A stretch of DNA of 41,623 nt, taken from positions 1 through 41,623 of the forward strand of contig CBDFIN010000004.1 in the NCBI GenBank assembly GCA_965248135.1. Reading direction: 5' to 3'. A program made the translations under genes and the position numbers. Below the pieces are notes generated by a model. It was not told the DNA's origin, ran no database searches, and worked only from the letters and a program-made list of their open reading frames with translations. The first letter of the stretch is position 1, and every line of letters begins with the position of its first letter. The stretch is from SZUA-100 sp965248135 (lineage in GTDB: Bacteria > Pseudomonadota > Alphaproteobacteria > Rhizobiales > Rhizobiaceae). Shown here one piece after another: positions 1-8,799 of this stretch.

Positions 1-367
1 GTCGATAGATTTCACCACCGCCAAGTATGCAGATTTCTTTTGCGCCATTTTCTATTGCCCATGCACGTGCCGCTGCCAAGGCAAGTTCAAGTGACGCAAC
101 AACTTGTGCGCCTTCAAAACGGTATGACGCGTTTCTGGAAATAATGATTGTATGCCTTCCCGCAAGCAGTTTGCCGACGCTCTCAAAGGTTTTCCGGCCC
201 ATGATAATCGGGTTACCCATGGTGATGGCCTTAAAGCGCGTCAGATCGCTGGAAAGCCGCCACGGCATGTCGCTATCGATGCCAATGACACCATTTTGCG
301 CAACTGCGACGATGATCGCTACCGGTAGTTGATTGGCAGTCCGGTCGATTGTCGGTTTATTGTCCAT
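1..367 (-). CDS. folA: Dihydrofolate reductase, C-terminus cut by window edge
   Basis: Dihydrofolate reductase reduces dihydrofolate to tetrahydrofolate with NADPH in the cytoplasm, regenerating the cofactor that thymidylate synthase oxidises. Reading the minus strand from the ATG at 367-365 gives about 122 residues before the window ends. They contain the family motifs: VIGIDSDMPWRLSSDL (substrate and NADPH loop with the catalytic Asp in the DLTRFK helix), then MGNPIIMGRKTFES (NADPH binding), then ILGGGEIY near the edge. The first ~15 residues are an extra N-terminal tail compared with the E. coli enzyme, so a later start is possible, but no better ATG is seen. It lies 99 nt downstream of thyA on the same strand, the usual folate/dTMP pairing. 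The missing part is roughly the last quarter. Confidence 0.93.
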   Translation of the reverse strand, partial: MDNKPTIDRTANQLPVAIIVAVAQNGVIGIDSDMPWRLSSDLTRFKAITMGNPIIMGRKTFESVGKLLAGRHTIIISRNASYRFEGAQVVASLELALAAARAWAIENGAKEICILGGGEIYR

Positions 368-466
368 CAGCGTACCGTACCCGCATTTCCATCAAAGCGG
401 CTTTTAGCAAAAGCCTGTAAAACCCAGTTTAAAACCGAACCGCAATATTCTAAAAAAGCGCTCAAT

Positions 467-1261
467 TTACACCGCAACCGATGCCCCTATATGCGCTTGG
501 GGACTATAGCCGACCAGGTCAAAGTCTTCATATTTAAAAGAAAAAATGTCGGTGACCCTGGTATCGATATTCATCTGAGGCAATTTGCCAGGCGCGCGCG
601 ACAATTGCGTTTGTGCCTGCTCGAAATGGTTGGAATAGAGATGGGCATCGCCCAGGGTGTGGACAAATTCTCCCGGCTTTAGACCACAGACCTGCGCCAA
701 CATCATGGTCATCAGCCCATAGGATGCGATGTTAAACGGTACGCCCAGAAAAATGTCGGCAGAGCGTTGGTAAAGCTGGCAGGAAAGTCGTCCATCCGCC
801 ACATAGAACTGGAATAGACAATGGCAAGGCGGCAACGCCATTTTGTCAACTAACGCAGGATTCCATGCCGAAACAATCAGCCGGCGCGAATTGGGATTGG
901 TTTTGATCTGATCGACAAGATTGGCAATTTGATCAACGCTACTGCCGTCCGGTGCCGGCCAGGAGCGCCATTGATACCCATAGACCGGGCCAAGATCACC
1001 ATTTTCATCGGCCCAATCATCCCAGATCCGAACATTATTTTGCTTCAGGTAGTGGATATTTGTGTCGCCACTCAAAAACCACAACAATTCGTGAATTATC
1101 GACTTCACATGCAGTTTTTTTGTCGTAAGCAGCGGAAACCCGTCGGTTAAATCAAATCGCATTTGATAACCGAAGACCGAGCGGGTGCCAGTGCCGGTGC
1201 GGTCACCGCGGTCGCTACCATTGGCATAGACATGCGCTAAAAGATCAAGATATTGCTGCAT
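467..1261 (-). CDS. thyA: Thymidylate synthase
   Basis: ThyA methylates dUMP to dTMP using 5,10-methylenetetrahydrofolate and yields dihydrofolate, which the adjacent folA product recycles. The 264-residue product matches the family length. Visible motifs are DRTGTGTRSVFG (phosphate-binding arginine), HELLWFLSGDTNI, the active-site segment LPPCHCLFQFYV with the nucleophilic Cys, QRSADIFLGVPFNIASY (dUMP binding) and GDAHLYSNH. I chose the ATG at 1261, with an AGGT-like ribosome-binding site. The reading frame stays open upstream to 1345, but those codons lie inside a rhizobial intergenic palindrome and do not resemble ThyA. It is probably co-transcribed with folA. Confidence 0.97.
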   Translation of the reverse strand: MQQYLDLLAHVYANGSDRGDRTGTGTRSVFGYQMRFDLTDGFPLLTTKKLHVKSIIHELLWFLSGDTNIHYLKQNNVRIWDDWADENGDLGPVYGYQWRSWPAPDGSSVDQIANLVDQIKTNPNSRRLIVSAWNPALVDKMALPPCHCLFQFYVADGRLSCQLYQRSADIFLGVPFNIASYGLMTMMLAQVCGLKPGEFVHTLGDAHLYSNHFEQAQTQLSRAPGKLPQMNIDTRVTDIFSFKYEDFDLVGYSPQAHIGASVAV

Positions 1262-1275
1262 TCGGATTTTACCTG

Positions 1276-1379
1276 GAGCATATTCCCGAAAAGTGTGTAC
1301 GGTTTTGGCAAAAAGAATATGCGTCAAAACAAAGAGATAGAGCATTTAAAGTGACACCAACAAAACGAAATATGCTCTA
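1276..1379. repeat. Rhizobial intergenic palindromic element
   Basis: This block upstream of thyA begins and ends with GAGCAT-like words. GAGCAT occurs at 1276-1281 and again at 1340-1345, and its reverse complement ATGCTC at 1373-1378. Inner arms GCATATTC (1278-1285) and GAATATGC (1315-1322) form a hairpin. The string GCGTCAAAACAAAGAGATAG is one I recognise from short repeats dispersed in Rhizobiales genomes. It probably carries or overlaps the thyA promoter and explains the spurious N-terminal extension of the thyA frame. Copy number elsewhere in the genome cannot be judged from this window. Confidence 0.65.
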
Positions 1380-1480
1380 GCATCGATTCGCGCGTATCAA
1401 GTTTAGCGCTATTTGGCGATAACGCCAGCCGACATGAATTGCAAAACCCGACCTGCGATGACTACCCACCATCAAGGCTC

Positions 1481-1511
1481 AAAAAATTACCCCCGAAATC
1501 ACCTTTCGGGG
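1481..1511 (-). terminator. Rho-independent terminator of the DUF2853 gene
   Basis: On the minus strand the arms CCCCGAAA (1511-1504) and TTTCGGGG (1498-1491) enclose a 5-nt loop and are followed by GTAATTTTTTG. This perfect 8-bp stem plus T-run lies 31 nt after the DUF2853 stop codon at 1543 and separates that gene from thyA. Confidence 0.85.
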
Positions 1512-1542
1512 ATATTAAGAAAATCCGATTTGCTGGTCGGGC

Positions 1543-1854
1543 TTAAAGGTCGCCCAACTGGCCCAGATGCTGTGCTACCAGATAGTAGAAAGTTACCCGG
1601 CTCTTGTTGCGATCGCCTTTCATGGTCTCACACACCTTGGCGATAATTGCATCACACTTGACGTCATCTGTGTGGCCAAGCTTCTTGCCGCACCATTTTT
1701 CTCGCACTCTGCCGAGTTCTTTTGGATCGGTGCAGGAAACCAGGGAAGAATCTCTGTTCCGCAATGCGATTCCCAGGTGTCTTACAATTTTTTGAACGAT
1801 GTCGGCATCGGCCTTCGCATCATAGCGTCGAACATCGGCAAGATAGTCACTCAT
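1543..1854 (-). CDS. DUF2853 family protein
   Basis: A 103-residue cytoplasmic protein of a family common in alphaproteobacteria and of unknown function. Recognisable family features are the N-terminus MSDYLADVRRYD, the central HLGIALRNRDSSLVSCTDP segment, and the C-terminal motif KVCETMKGDRNKSRVTFYYLVAQH. There are no membrane segments or signal peptide. Its length matches the family. It has its own terminator and no coupled neighbour, so it is probably monocistronic. The call rests on motif memory; the function is unknown. Confidence 0.85.
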   Translation of the reverse strand: MSDYLADVRRYDAKADADIVQKIVRHLGIALRNRDSSLVSCTDPKELGRVREKWCGKKLGHTDDVKCDAIIAKVCETMKGDRNKSRVTFYYLVAQHLGQLGDL

Positions 1855-2018
1855 AAAAAAAGTCTCCCAACATTTAGCTAACCGGTTTCAGGTCAGATTT
1901 CATAGTTTCTATATGTAGTAGTCCACACATCATACACTTTTAACGCGAATAAAAACCACGTCAATCGGTGATAAATCCAATCTGCCCTTTTCAGACGACT
2001 TTGCCAAGCCTATATTAG

Positions 2019-2335
2019 CTTTGCCGGTTCGCCGGCTATGGCAATAAATGACCTGTGTAATAAGCCATTCGGACCCGGGGGCGGTACCCGGCGCCTCCAC
2101 CAGATGTCATCAATTGATCAACAGGATGATATGTGGCGGGGGCGAAATAGGATCGACGAGGGTGTAAAGACTGCGTTTTTGCTCGGCATGGTACCCACCG
2201 ATATCGGGCCAATTTAGTAGTTGCAAATGACAACTATGCGGAAGCACGTCTCGCTGCGTAAGCGGTGTGACGCTTCACATTAACTCCTGACGGTTCGCAC
2301 TGTCAGGCGGGGTTCGAAGGCACCTGGCAACAGAA
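2019..2335 (+). ncRNA. ssrA: Transfer-messenger RNA, circularly permuted two-piece form
   Basis: tmRNA rescues stalled ribosomes and adds a degradation tag. The acceptor piece comes first. It has a T-stem CCGGG (2075-2079) with CCCGG (2087-2091), acceptor strand CGCCTCC (2092-2098), discriminator A and an encoded CCA (2100-2102). After a spacer of about 35 nt that should be excised, the coding piece starts with GGGGGCG (2138-2144), which pairs with the acceptor strand and includes the G3:U70 wobble that alanyl-tRNA synthetase recognises. The tag frame runs 2223-2261 and encodes ANDNYAEARLAA followed by TAA, the known alphaproteobacterial tag. The 7-nt T-loop (GGCGGTA) is not canonical TTCRANY. 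A hairpin with a TTCG loop (2023-2036) marks the 5' side, and stems at 2285-2330 the 3' side. The outer ends are approximate. Confidence 0.94.
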
Positions 2336-2434
2336 GCCTTCACTATATTCATTTTATGTTTGAATATTACGCCGGTCCTGCCATGATGCCGCTCAATGTT
2401 GGGAACAATAATTTGCTGAGAAAAACCTAACGCC

Positions 2435-3040
2435 ATGCCAGAAGAACCGAGCAAAGACTATATTCGTTATGACGTCCTCACTCAGGAAGCCATGCTCGGT
2501 GTTGTTAAAAAGGTATTAACCGAAACAGCCAGGGCCGGCCTGCAGGGCGAGCATCATTTCTTCATCTCATTTTTGACCAACTATCCAGGAGTGCGTTTAT
2601 CAAGCCGCATGCGCGAGCGCTATCCCGATGAGATGACCATTGTCGTACAACATCAATTCTGGGATATGAAGGTCGCAGACAATGGTTTTGAAATTGGTCT
2701 GTCGTTTGATGAAATTCCTGAATCATTGTCCATACCCTTTGCCGCGATTAAGGGTTTCTTCGATCCCGCTGTCCAGTTCGGTCTGCAATTTGATGTCGTG
2801 GAAGAAGAAGACAATGTAGAATCTATTGAACCGGCTGGCGCAAAGGATGGCACGGAAATTCCAGTGGTCCAGCCAACCACCGTTGTCCAGGATCCAGTGG
2901 AAATTGCCCCGAAAAAACTAAAACCTGCATCAAAATCCAAACCCAAATCCGCCAAAAAAACAGGTAAATCTCCCCCGGACAAGAAGCAGGAAACCGGCGC
3001 CGACGTGGTTTCGCTGGACTCGTTTCGCAAAAAACCATGA
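2435..3040 (+). CDS. sspB: SspB-type ClpXP adaptor protein
   Basis: SspB binds the tmRNA tag on incomplete proteins and delivers them to the ClpXP protease. The 201-residue product has the alphaproteobacterial SspB core at about residues 5-125, with HHFFISFLTNYPGVRLSSRM and the QHQFWDMKV strand that forms the peptide groove. A Lys/Pro-rich linker follows (about 150-190). The conserved tail VVSLDSFRKKP is likely the ClpX-docking peptide, though that role is inferred by analogy with E. coli. The gene begins about 100 nt after the tmRNA on the same strand, so tag and tag-reader are neighbours. The ATG at 2435 has a weak ribosome-binding site, but the N-terminus matches relatives. Confidence 0.9.
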   Translation: MPEEPSKDYIRYDVLTQEAMLGVVKKVLTETARAGLQGEHHFFISFLTNYPGVRLSSRMRERYPDEMTIVVQHQFWDMKVADNGFEIGLSFDEIPESLSIPFAAIKGFFDPAVQFGLQFDVVEEEDNVESIEPAGAKDGTEIPVVQPTTVVQDPVEIAPKKLKPASKSKPKSAKKTGKSPPDKKQETGADVVSLDSFRKKP

Positions 3041-3112
3041 ATTCCGCTGCATTTAGGGCGACGTAAGACCCGGGCCAGATGTTGGCGATTGATCAGGACC
3101 GGTGTTCCAATA

Positions 3113-3355
3113 GTGCAAAAACATTCTATCAGCATTCGCGGCCATCGCACTTCAATTTCCCTGGAGCCAGAATTCTGGGAGGAACTAAGGAAAATAGCCG
3201 CTCTTCGTGACATTCCGATTGCTCGAATAATCACCGAAATCGACGCACAGCGCTCATTGGACGAAAACCTGTCATCGGCCATTCGAGTCCATATCCTAAG
3301 GGCGCTGTCAACTGATTTTCAGGATAACAACTTCCCTTGGTATAAGCCGACATAA
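3113..3355 (+). CDS. Ribbon-helix-helix domain protein (RHH_4 type)
   Basis: A small protein with a ribbon-helix-helix fold. The stretch HSISIRGHRTSISLEPEFWE supplies the N-terminal beta strand and first helix, followed by LRKIAALRDIPIARIITEID and NLSSAIRVHIL. This domain is often DNA-binding, but in this alphaproteobacterial family no target is known to me. Two starts are possible in the same frame: TTG at 3089, or GTG at 3113 with an AGGA about 14 nt upstream. I prefer GTG because the conserved block starts right after it, giving 80 residues. It follows sspB by 72 nt and ends 4 nt from the convergent AsmA gene. Confidence 0.82.
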   Translation: MQKHSISIRGHRTSISLEPEFWEELRKIAALRDIPIARIITEIDAQRSLDENLSSAIRVHILRALSTDFQDNNFPWYKPT

Positions 3356-3359
3356 ACGA

Positions 3360-6300
3360 TTATTGTGAATTCTTGATAATCGCACCGATTTTGTCTTCAA
3401 CATTGTCAAAAACACCGGGAAGATTGCTCAGTGAACCTGTCGGCCGAACATCCAGTAGCGGTGGCGGAAGTGGTAGAATTTCGACTTGAGCTGCGCTAGC
3501 GGTCGCCTTTTTTAGCCGCTTCCTTTTGGTCGCAGCTTTTTTTGCCTGTTTCTGTTTGGCAACTGATTTTGGTTGCCGCTTCTGCTCTTTCCTGCGGCGT
3601 TTCACCTGCACCGCTGCAGCTTTTTTGCTATTTTTTTGTTCGCTGGACTTTGGTTCGAGCCCCTGTTTGGGCTGCTCCGCACCGTCTTCGCCGGAAATTT
3701 GACCATTATTCTTGGACGCGCCAAAGGAAGATTCGCGCAACTTTGCCCGGGCCTTGATCAGTCGGACCATGCGAACCAATCTCTGGTTTTCGAGAATTTC
3801 TTCCTTTTGTGCTTCATAAGCCCGTTCCTTGCGTTCGCGGGCGCGCATGGTGAGAAAATTTGCCAATTGGGTAGAATTCCGCCTCATCACCGGTTTTGAC
3901 AATGGCCCCGAAAACGCCAGATCAACTTCCGGGCTGGCACCGGTCAGCGCCTCTTCACCGGCATCGAATGTCACTCTTGCAGTGCCATCAAGCGAAAGTT
4001 CGGATAGATTTATACGCGCCTCACCGCTCAGCGCCGCACCTGGCGCATTTGCCCGCAACTCACCAAACCGCACATTACCGCCTGCGATGGAGAACCCGGC
4101 CTCCATGGTTTTGAACCGAAACGGCTTACCTGACCACGCGTCTTCGGCCAGATTGTCCACCAGTACGTCAAGTTTTTCATCGGCCTGTTGATCGGCATTG
4201 CGCAAAATACCCGGTAGCGCGGATGGATCGATATTATGGACCAAACCTTCATTCACCGACATCATCCCACCGCCGGTCAGATTGGCCACGATTTCGGCAA
4301 TCGTGGTGCCACTTCCTTCCGCGTTCAAATGCAGGTCAAATCGGCCATTTGCTACTGGTTCTTCCGTCCGCTGCCACACGATCGCACCGAGTGCCCCTTT
4401 GGTCACGTTGAAAGCGGAATTTACCAACACATTTTGCTGATTAAAAAGAAGCGCGATTGCACCGCTCACCTTCCCCCCTAGCCAGTTTAACTTTGCATTG
4501 CGGATTGCAATGTCGCCATTGTTCAGTTCAAGCCTGCCGGTGAGTTTCTCGCCGGGCGCACGGTAGCCGAAACCTTCTGTCGCCATATCAATCGAACCGA
4601 CCTTTATATCGATTTCGCCATCAAGTCCGATCAGCGCCGGTGGCGTGAACGGCTCGTGGCTCCATTGCTCACCATGTTGGATGGCGGTATTGCCCATCAC
4701 AAGTCCCGCTATGGTGTCCAGCGCCAGCACATCCAAATCGAGATTTCCGGTAATTTTCGGGTGCGGTGTTGCTTGCTGATCCAACACCAGATTGCCAGCG
4801 ACATTTTGTCCGTCAAATATCCCTTTGAGGTTTTTTACCGATAGCCACGAACCAAGCAGGTTGACGCTGGCCGAAATATCAACGGCCGCACCGTGTTGCA
4901 GGCCGGGAAAGGAAAAGCCGGACAAAAGCAGTAGTGGATCAATGTCATCGGCGCGCAGTGCCACATCAAACTGGTGCCGCACGCCACCGCCCTTCACCGC
5001 ATCACTGCCACCGGTGCCGGAAAGGGTTGCGGATCCAAGGGTGGCACTAAAGTCGGTCTCCAGCCGCTCACTGAAGGTACCGATGCTTTTGGCGCGAATC
5101 TGCAACTCACCACCGCTATCTATCGGCAATACCGGCATAGCCAGTTGGCGCAATAGCAATTGCGGTTGTTCGTTTACCAGCGCAAGATCAATTTTATTCG
5201 TCGCCTTGCCGAGATGCCCAACATCACCCTCAAGGGCAAGATCAAGATCAATACCGGTGCCACCTGCTTCGCCAAGTATCGTCATATTCAGCGTAGATTG
5301 ACCATCACCTGCAACCGCCTTGATGTCCGCCTCAAGAGTAAGGTCATCAAGAAGTGCCGGATCCTCCTGGAAATTATCCAGCAAGGGGTGGGAGCCGGCG
5401 AATTTTTTCGCCAATTTGATCAAACCTTGCGCCTGATTTGCAGCGACCGAAATTCTTAATTTTCCATCCGGTAAATTAAAGGCATCAACCACGTCGCCGG
5501 TGACAGAAATCTCGGCACCAGCCAGATTGCCGATCTTCAATTGCTCAATTGCCAGCAGTTTCTCATGAATATTCAGCGCCGCAGCGACCGAGCCGGCTTT
5601 GACGCCGAAAGCGGTAACGTTTTCAGCCAACAGCTTGATATCCATGTCGTGGGCCAAAATCCGTTGTTCTTCGTCGTCAGAAACGAATAGCAAGAACAGC
5701 GCCTGAAGGGTTTCGAAATCGACATTATTGCCTTCAAGGTTGGTTGTCAGTTTGGGTCGCCGCCCGGCTATACGCACCCGCTCAAGCGCGCCCTGAAGCC
5801 GTGTTTCCCCCAGCACAACTTCCAATTTCTCAAATAGTGCCCGCTTTTCGTTGAGCGAAACCTTGGCGGAAAAACCCGCATTTGGCAGGCGCCTGATGGC
5901 GTCATCCACATCGCCTTTCAACCATCCGGCAAATCCCGACGGTTGTTTGGAGGCAAGCAATAATCGGCCGTTAAAACCAAAATCATCGCCCAGGCTCAAC
6001 CGCCCATGGGCCTGGAGTTTAGTCCTTCCCGGCAGTCCCGCCTCAAGATTGGATAATTGCCAGCCATCCTTTTTCGGCAATATGTCAACACCAACTTCGC
6101 GGATGACTGTATCTCCCGCCACTACCGCCGGCAGATAGAGCGAAATCAAACCCTCAGCTGGCGGCAGGGGCACCTGCTCTGCCAACTGTTTCAGCACCGT
6201 CAAACGTTGGCCAAGAGATGGAATTTTTCCGTTGTTTTTTTCTAATCTACCGAGCCGGTCAACATCAATCTGCTGGCCTTCGGCGACGATCTTGAACAGT

Positions 6301-7265
6301 GAGCGATCACCAAATGCTGCCTGGGCGCTGCCGGTTATCGCATAAGGATCGTCCCTGGGACCAACTGACAGGTTGAATTCCTGGACTTTTAATGCGTCAG
6401 GACGGGCATCGAACCTGCCGCTGATTACCACCGGCAAGGCCGCGTAGGGAAACGATGCTTTAGGCTCGCCATCATGCACCTGAGCACCAGGCTGCACCGC
6501 TTTTAGCTTAAAATCACCCTTATAATTCAGCGCACCGTCGACCATGCCCACTGGACCACTGAATTCGACATTATAGGGATGTCGCATCGGCTGTACGTTC
6601 AGCCGTGAATTTATAGTGCCGCCGGACTGGAGACGCCCGGTGGTGATTTTGATGCCGGCTTTTTCACCGTTCAACACCAGATCACCGTTAACGCGCCACG
6701 GACCTGCCAGCGTTCGTGCTGATATATCGGCATTTATCTGGTCAGCTTCAAACGCCTGGTTGGTTTCAATATTGTGCAGGCGAATAGAACCATTGCGGAT
6801 TGTCACTTTTTCGAGCAGCACGTCGTCGGGATCAAAACCACCCGTCTTTCGATCTGTCCAGTCCACAACGCCATTTTTACCGATCGCGATGTTGACCCTG
6901 GGATTTTGCAATTCCATGTCGACTATGACGACTTCGCCCTTCAGCAGGGGCGCCAGTTCCGCATCAACCCGGAACCGGTCAACCTTCATCATCGGCTCGC
7001 CATTTTCGCGGGCACCGACCCGCACATTGGTGAAAATTATTCGCGGCAGCGGCAGCAATCGGGCTTTCGCCTCGCCAAGAACCTCAACTTTCTGGCCCAG
7101 CACCACGCCGGCCTGTTTCTCGAACTCCGAGCGATATTTGCGCCATTCAATAAAACTGGGTGCCACAAGCGCCGTTATCAGCACCAGCACCAGTATACCG
7201 CCAAAAAATACAAACAGCCGATTCAGTGGTTTTGCTCCAAAAAGTTTCCGTTGGTATGCCCACAA
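3360..7265 (-). CDS. AsmA family envelope protein, large
   Basis: A 1301-residue protein with an N-terminal membrane anchor (FVFFGGILVLVLITALVAP, about residues 18-37) followed by the AsmA N-terminal pattern: VLGQKVEVLGEAKARLLPLP, then repeated beta-rich segments such as LLKGEVVIVDMELQNPRV. The C-terminal AsmA-like half (about residues 950-1150) includes FNVTKGALGAIVW and GGGMMSVNEG. AsmA-like proteins of Gram-negative bacteria are tied to outer-membrane biogenesis and lipid transport; the precise role here is inference. Residues about 1170-1265 form a very basic Lys/Arg/Gln/Ala-rich tail of low complexity. The start is awkward: the only upstream in-frame candidate is TTG at 7265, while an ATG at 7270 is out of frame. 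It lies 34 nt after the dehydrogenase gene and may share its transcript. Confidence 0.88.
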   Translation of the reverse strand: MWAYQRKLFGAKPLNRLFVFFGGILVLVLITALVAPSFIEWRKYRSEFEKQAGVVLGQKVEVLGEAKARLLPLPRIIFTNVRVGARENGEPMMKVDRFRVDAELAPLLKGEVVIVDMELQNPRVNIAIGKNGVVDWTDRKTGGFDPDDVLLEKVTIRNGSIRLHNIETNQAFEADQINADISARTLAGPWRVNGDLVLNGEKAGIKITTGRLQSGGTINSRLNVQPMRHPYNVEFSGPVGMVDGALNYKGDFKLKAVQPGAQVHDGEPKASFPYAALPVVISGRFDARPDALKVQEFNLSVGPRDDPYAITGSAQAAFGDRSLFKIVAEGQQIDVDRLGRLEKNNGKIPSLGQRLTVLKQLAEQVPLPPAEGLISLYLPAVVAGDTVIREVGVDILPKKDGWQLSNLEAGLPGRTKLQAHGRLSLGDDFGFNGRLLLASKQPSGFAGWLKGDVDDAIRRLPNAGFSAKVSLNEKRALFEKLEVVLGETRLQGALERVRIAGRRPKLTTNLEGNNVDFETLQALFLLFVSDDEEQRILAHDMDIKLLAENVTAFGVKAGSVAAALNIHEKLLAIEQLKIGNLAGAEISVTGDVVDAFNLPDGKLRISVAANQAQGLIKLAKKFAGSHPLLDNFQEDPALLDDLTLEADIKAVAGDGQSTLNMTILGEAGGTGIDLDLALEGDVGHLGKATNKIDLALVNEQPQLLLRQLAMPVLPIDSGGELQIRAKSIGTFSERLETDFSATLGSATLSGTGGSDAVKGGGVRHQFDVALRADDIDPLLLLSGFSFPGLQHGAAVDISASVNLLGSWLSVKNLKGIFDGQNVAGNLVLDQQATPHPKITGNLDLDVLALDTIAGLVMGNTAIQHGEQWSHEPFTPPALIGLDGEIDIKVGSIDMATEGFGYRAPGEKLTGRLELNNGDIAIRNAKLNWLGGKVSGAIALLFNQQNVLVNSAFNVTKGALGAIVWQRTEEPVANGRFDLHLNAEGSGTTIAEIVANLTGGGMMSVNEGLVHNIDPSALPGILRNADQQADEKLDVLVDNLAEDAWSGKPFRFKTMEAGFSIAGGNVRFGELRANAPGAALSGEARINLSELSLDGTARVTFDAGEEALTGASPEVDLAFSGPLSKPVMRRNSTQLANFLTMRARERKERAYEAQKEEILENQRLVRMVRLIKARAKLRESSFGASKNNGQISGEDGAEQPKQGLEPKSSEQKNSKKAAAVQVKRRRKEQKRQPKSVAKQKQAKKAATKRKRLKKATASAAQVEILPLPPPLLDVRPTGSLSNLPGVFDNVEDKIGAIIKNSQ

Positions 7266-7299
7266 ACATTCGGGCGACCCGTTATACGAACAGAATCAC

Positions 7300-8715
7300 T
7301 TACCAATCCAAGGATACTACTTTTCCCGGGTTCATTATATTGTCTGGATCAATAGTCTTTTTTATGGCGGCCATCACATTTGCCCCCTCGCCGTGTTCTT
7401 CATGCATGAAGCGACGTTTTCCCTGTCCGACGCCATGCTCTCCGGTGCAGGTCCCCTCCATGGCAATGGCCCGCTGGTTCAGTCGGCCAACAAACGCCTC
7501 CGCCGCCGCAACTTCTTTGGGATTATCCATTTCAATCAATGGCAGCACATGGAAATTACCATCCCCCACATGGCCGACAATCGGCGCTATCAGTCCGCTC
7601 TCCTCGACGTCCCTTTGGGTGGCCACCACGCATTCGGCCAGCCGCGAAATTGGTACACAGACATCGGTGGCAATGGACTGAGCTCCCGGCCGCAGGGTCG
7701 GCGACGCATAGGCCGCATCGTGCCGCGCCTTCCACAAGCGATTACGGTCTTCGGTGGCCGTTACCCAATCAAAATCCGAACCATCGAAATCGGCGGCAAT
7801 CTCGCCAAACATCTGGGCCTGCTCACTCACCCCAGCATCACTTCCATGAAATTCCAGAAACAACGTCGGTACTTCGTCAAAGCCGAGGTCAGAATAGTTG
7901 TTGCAGGCCTTGACCTGCAGCGCATCCAGCAATTCGATGCGCGCCATCGGGATACCACTCTGCATTGCCATAATAGTCGTATTGCAAGCCGCCTCGACCG
8001 AGGGAAACCGGCAGATGGCCGCTGCAATGACGTCTGGAATACCATAAAGCTTCAGTGTCAGTTCGGTGATAATACCAAGGGTACCTTCCGCCCCAACCAA
8101 CAGCCGGGTCAAGTCATAACCGGCGGATGACTTCTTCGCCCGGTTGGCTGTTTTGACAATTCGACCATCAGGCAAAACCACCGTCAAATTGACAACATTC
8201 TCGCGCATCGTACCGTAACGCACCGCGTTGGTTCCAGATGCCCTGGTTGCCGCCATGCCTCCAAGGCTGGCATCGGCACCCGGATCGATGGGAAAAAACA
8301 ACCCGGTATCACGCAAATGCGCATTCAACTGTTGCCGTGTCACGCCGGGCTGCACCACACAATCAAGATCTTCCGCATTGACCGCGACAATCTGATCCAT
8401 CTGTTGCAGATCAACGCTAATGCCGCCCGCCGGGGCATTAACCCCGCCCTCAAGCGACGTGCCTGTGCCGAAGGGGATAATGGGCACCTTGTGGGCCGCG
8501 CAAATCGTCACAATATCCTGCACTTCGGCAGCAGAGTGGGGAAATACAACCGCGTCGGGTAATTGCGATGGCAGATATGTCGTTGTGTGAGAGTGCTGTT
8601 GACGAATGTACCGCGAGGTCTGCATTCTTTCGCCAAACCGCTGTTTGAGAATATCTATCGCCGTAGCAATGCCCGCAACGTTTTTCTTTTCCGGTTTTAG
8701 ATCGGCCAGCGCCAT
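7300..8715 (-). CDS. FAD-linked D-lactate / 2-hydroxyacid dehydrogenase
   Basis: A 471-residue flavoprotein of the Dld/GlcD/LDHD family that oxidises D-2-hydroxyacids such as D-lactate and passes electrons to cytochrome c or another acceptor. The PCMH-type FAD-binding domain covers about residues 55-235, with PFGTGTSLEGGVNAPAGGIS, the PGADASLGGMAATRASGTNA segment and GAEGTLGIITE. The FAD-oxidase C-terminal domain contains GHVGDGNFHVLPL and the end motif GEHGVGQGKRRFM. There is no signal peptide, so it is probably cytoplasmic or peripheral. Family and fold are clear, the substrate is not: glycolate or D-2-hydroxyglutarate relatives look similar. A divergent 165-bp promoter region separates it from the thioesterase. 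Confidence 0.88.
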   Translation of the reverse strand: MALADLKPEKKNVAGIATAIDILKQRFGERMQTSRYIRQQHSHTTTYLPSQLPDAVVFPHSAAEVQDIVTICAAHKVPIIPFGTGTSLEGGVNAPAGGISVDLQQMDQIVAVNAEDLDCVVQPGVTRQQLNAHLRDTGLFFPIDPGADASLGGMAATRASGTNAVRYGTMRENVVNLTVVLPDGRIVKTANRAKKSSAGYDLTRLLVGAEGTLGIITELTLKLYGIPDVIAAAICRFPSVEAACNTTIMAMQSGIPMARIELLDALQVKACNNYSDLGFDEVPTLFLEFHGSDAGVSEQAQMFGEIAADFDGSDFDWVTATEDRNRLWKARHDAAYASPTLRPGAQSIATDVCVPISRLAECVVATQRDVEESGLIAPIVGHVGDGNFHVLPLIEMDNPKEVAAAEAFVGRLNQRAIAMEGTCTGEHGVGQGKRRFMHEEHGEGANVMAAIKKTIDPDNIMNPGKVVSLDW

Positions 8716-8799
8716 TTGCCACTCCAGTATTGCACGCGATGTTTTGCATAGGTCGGGTTCAATGCCTTGAAATCACGCCACAATTGCTGCAAGCATTGT

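Noticed and set aside
2036..2233. A 65-codon minus-strand frame
   Set aside because: Lies over the tmRNA, whose paired acceptor stem and tag explain the sequence.
2653..3282. A 209-codon minus-strand frame
   Set aside because: Opposite to sspB and the ribbon-helix-helix gene; Ser/Thr-rich shadow with no motif.
3640..3665. GGTTCGAGCCCC resembling a tRNA T-arm
   Set aside because: It lies inside the AsmA coding region and no acceptor, D- or anticodon stem surrounds it.
6616..8130. A 504-codon open frame on the plus strand
   Set aside because: It spans the antisense strand of two well supported minus-strand genes (AsmA and the FAD dehydrogenase) and their gap, shows no family motifs and is an artefact of their codon use.
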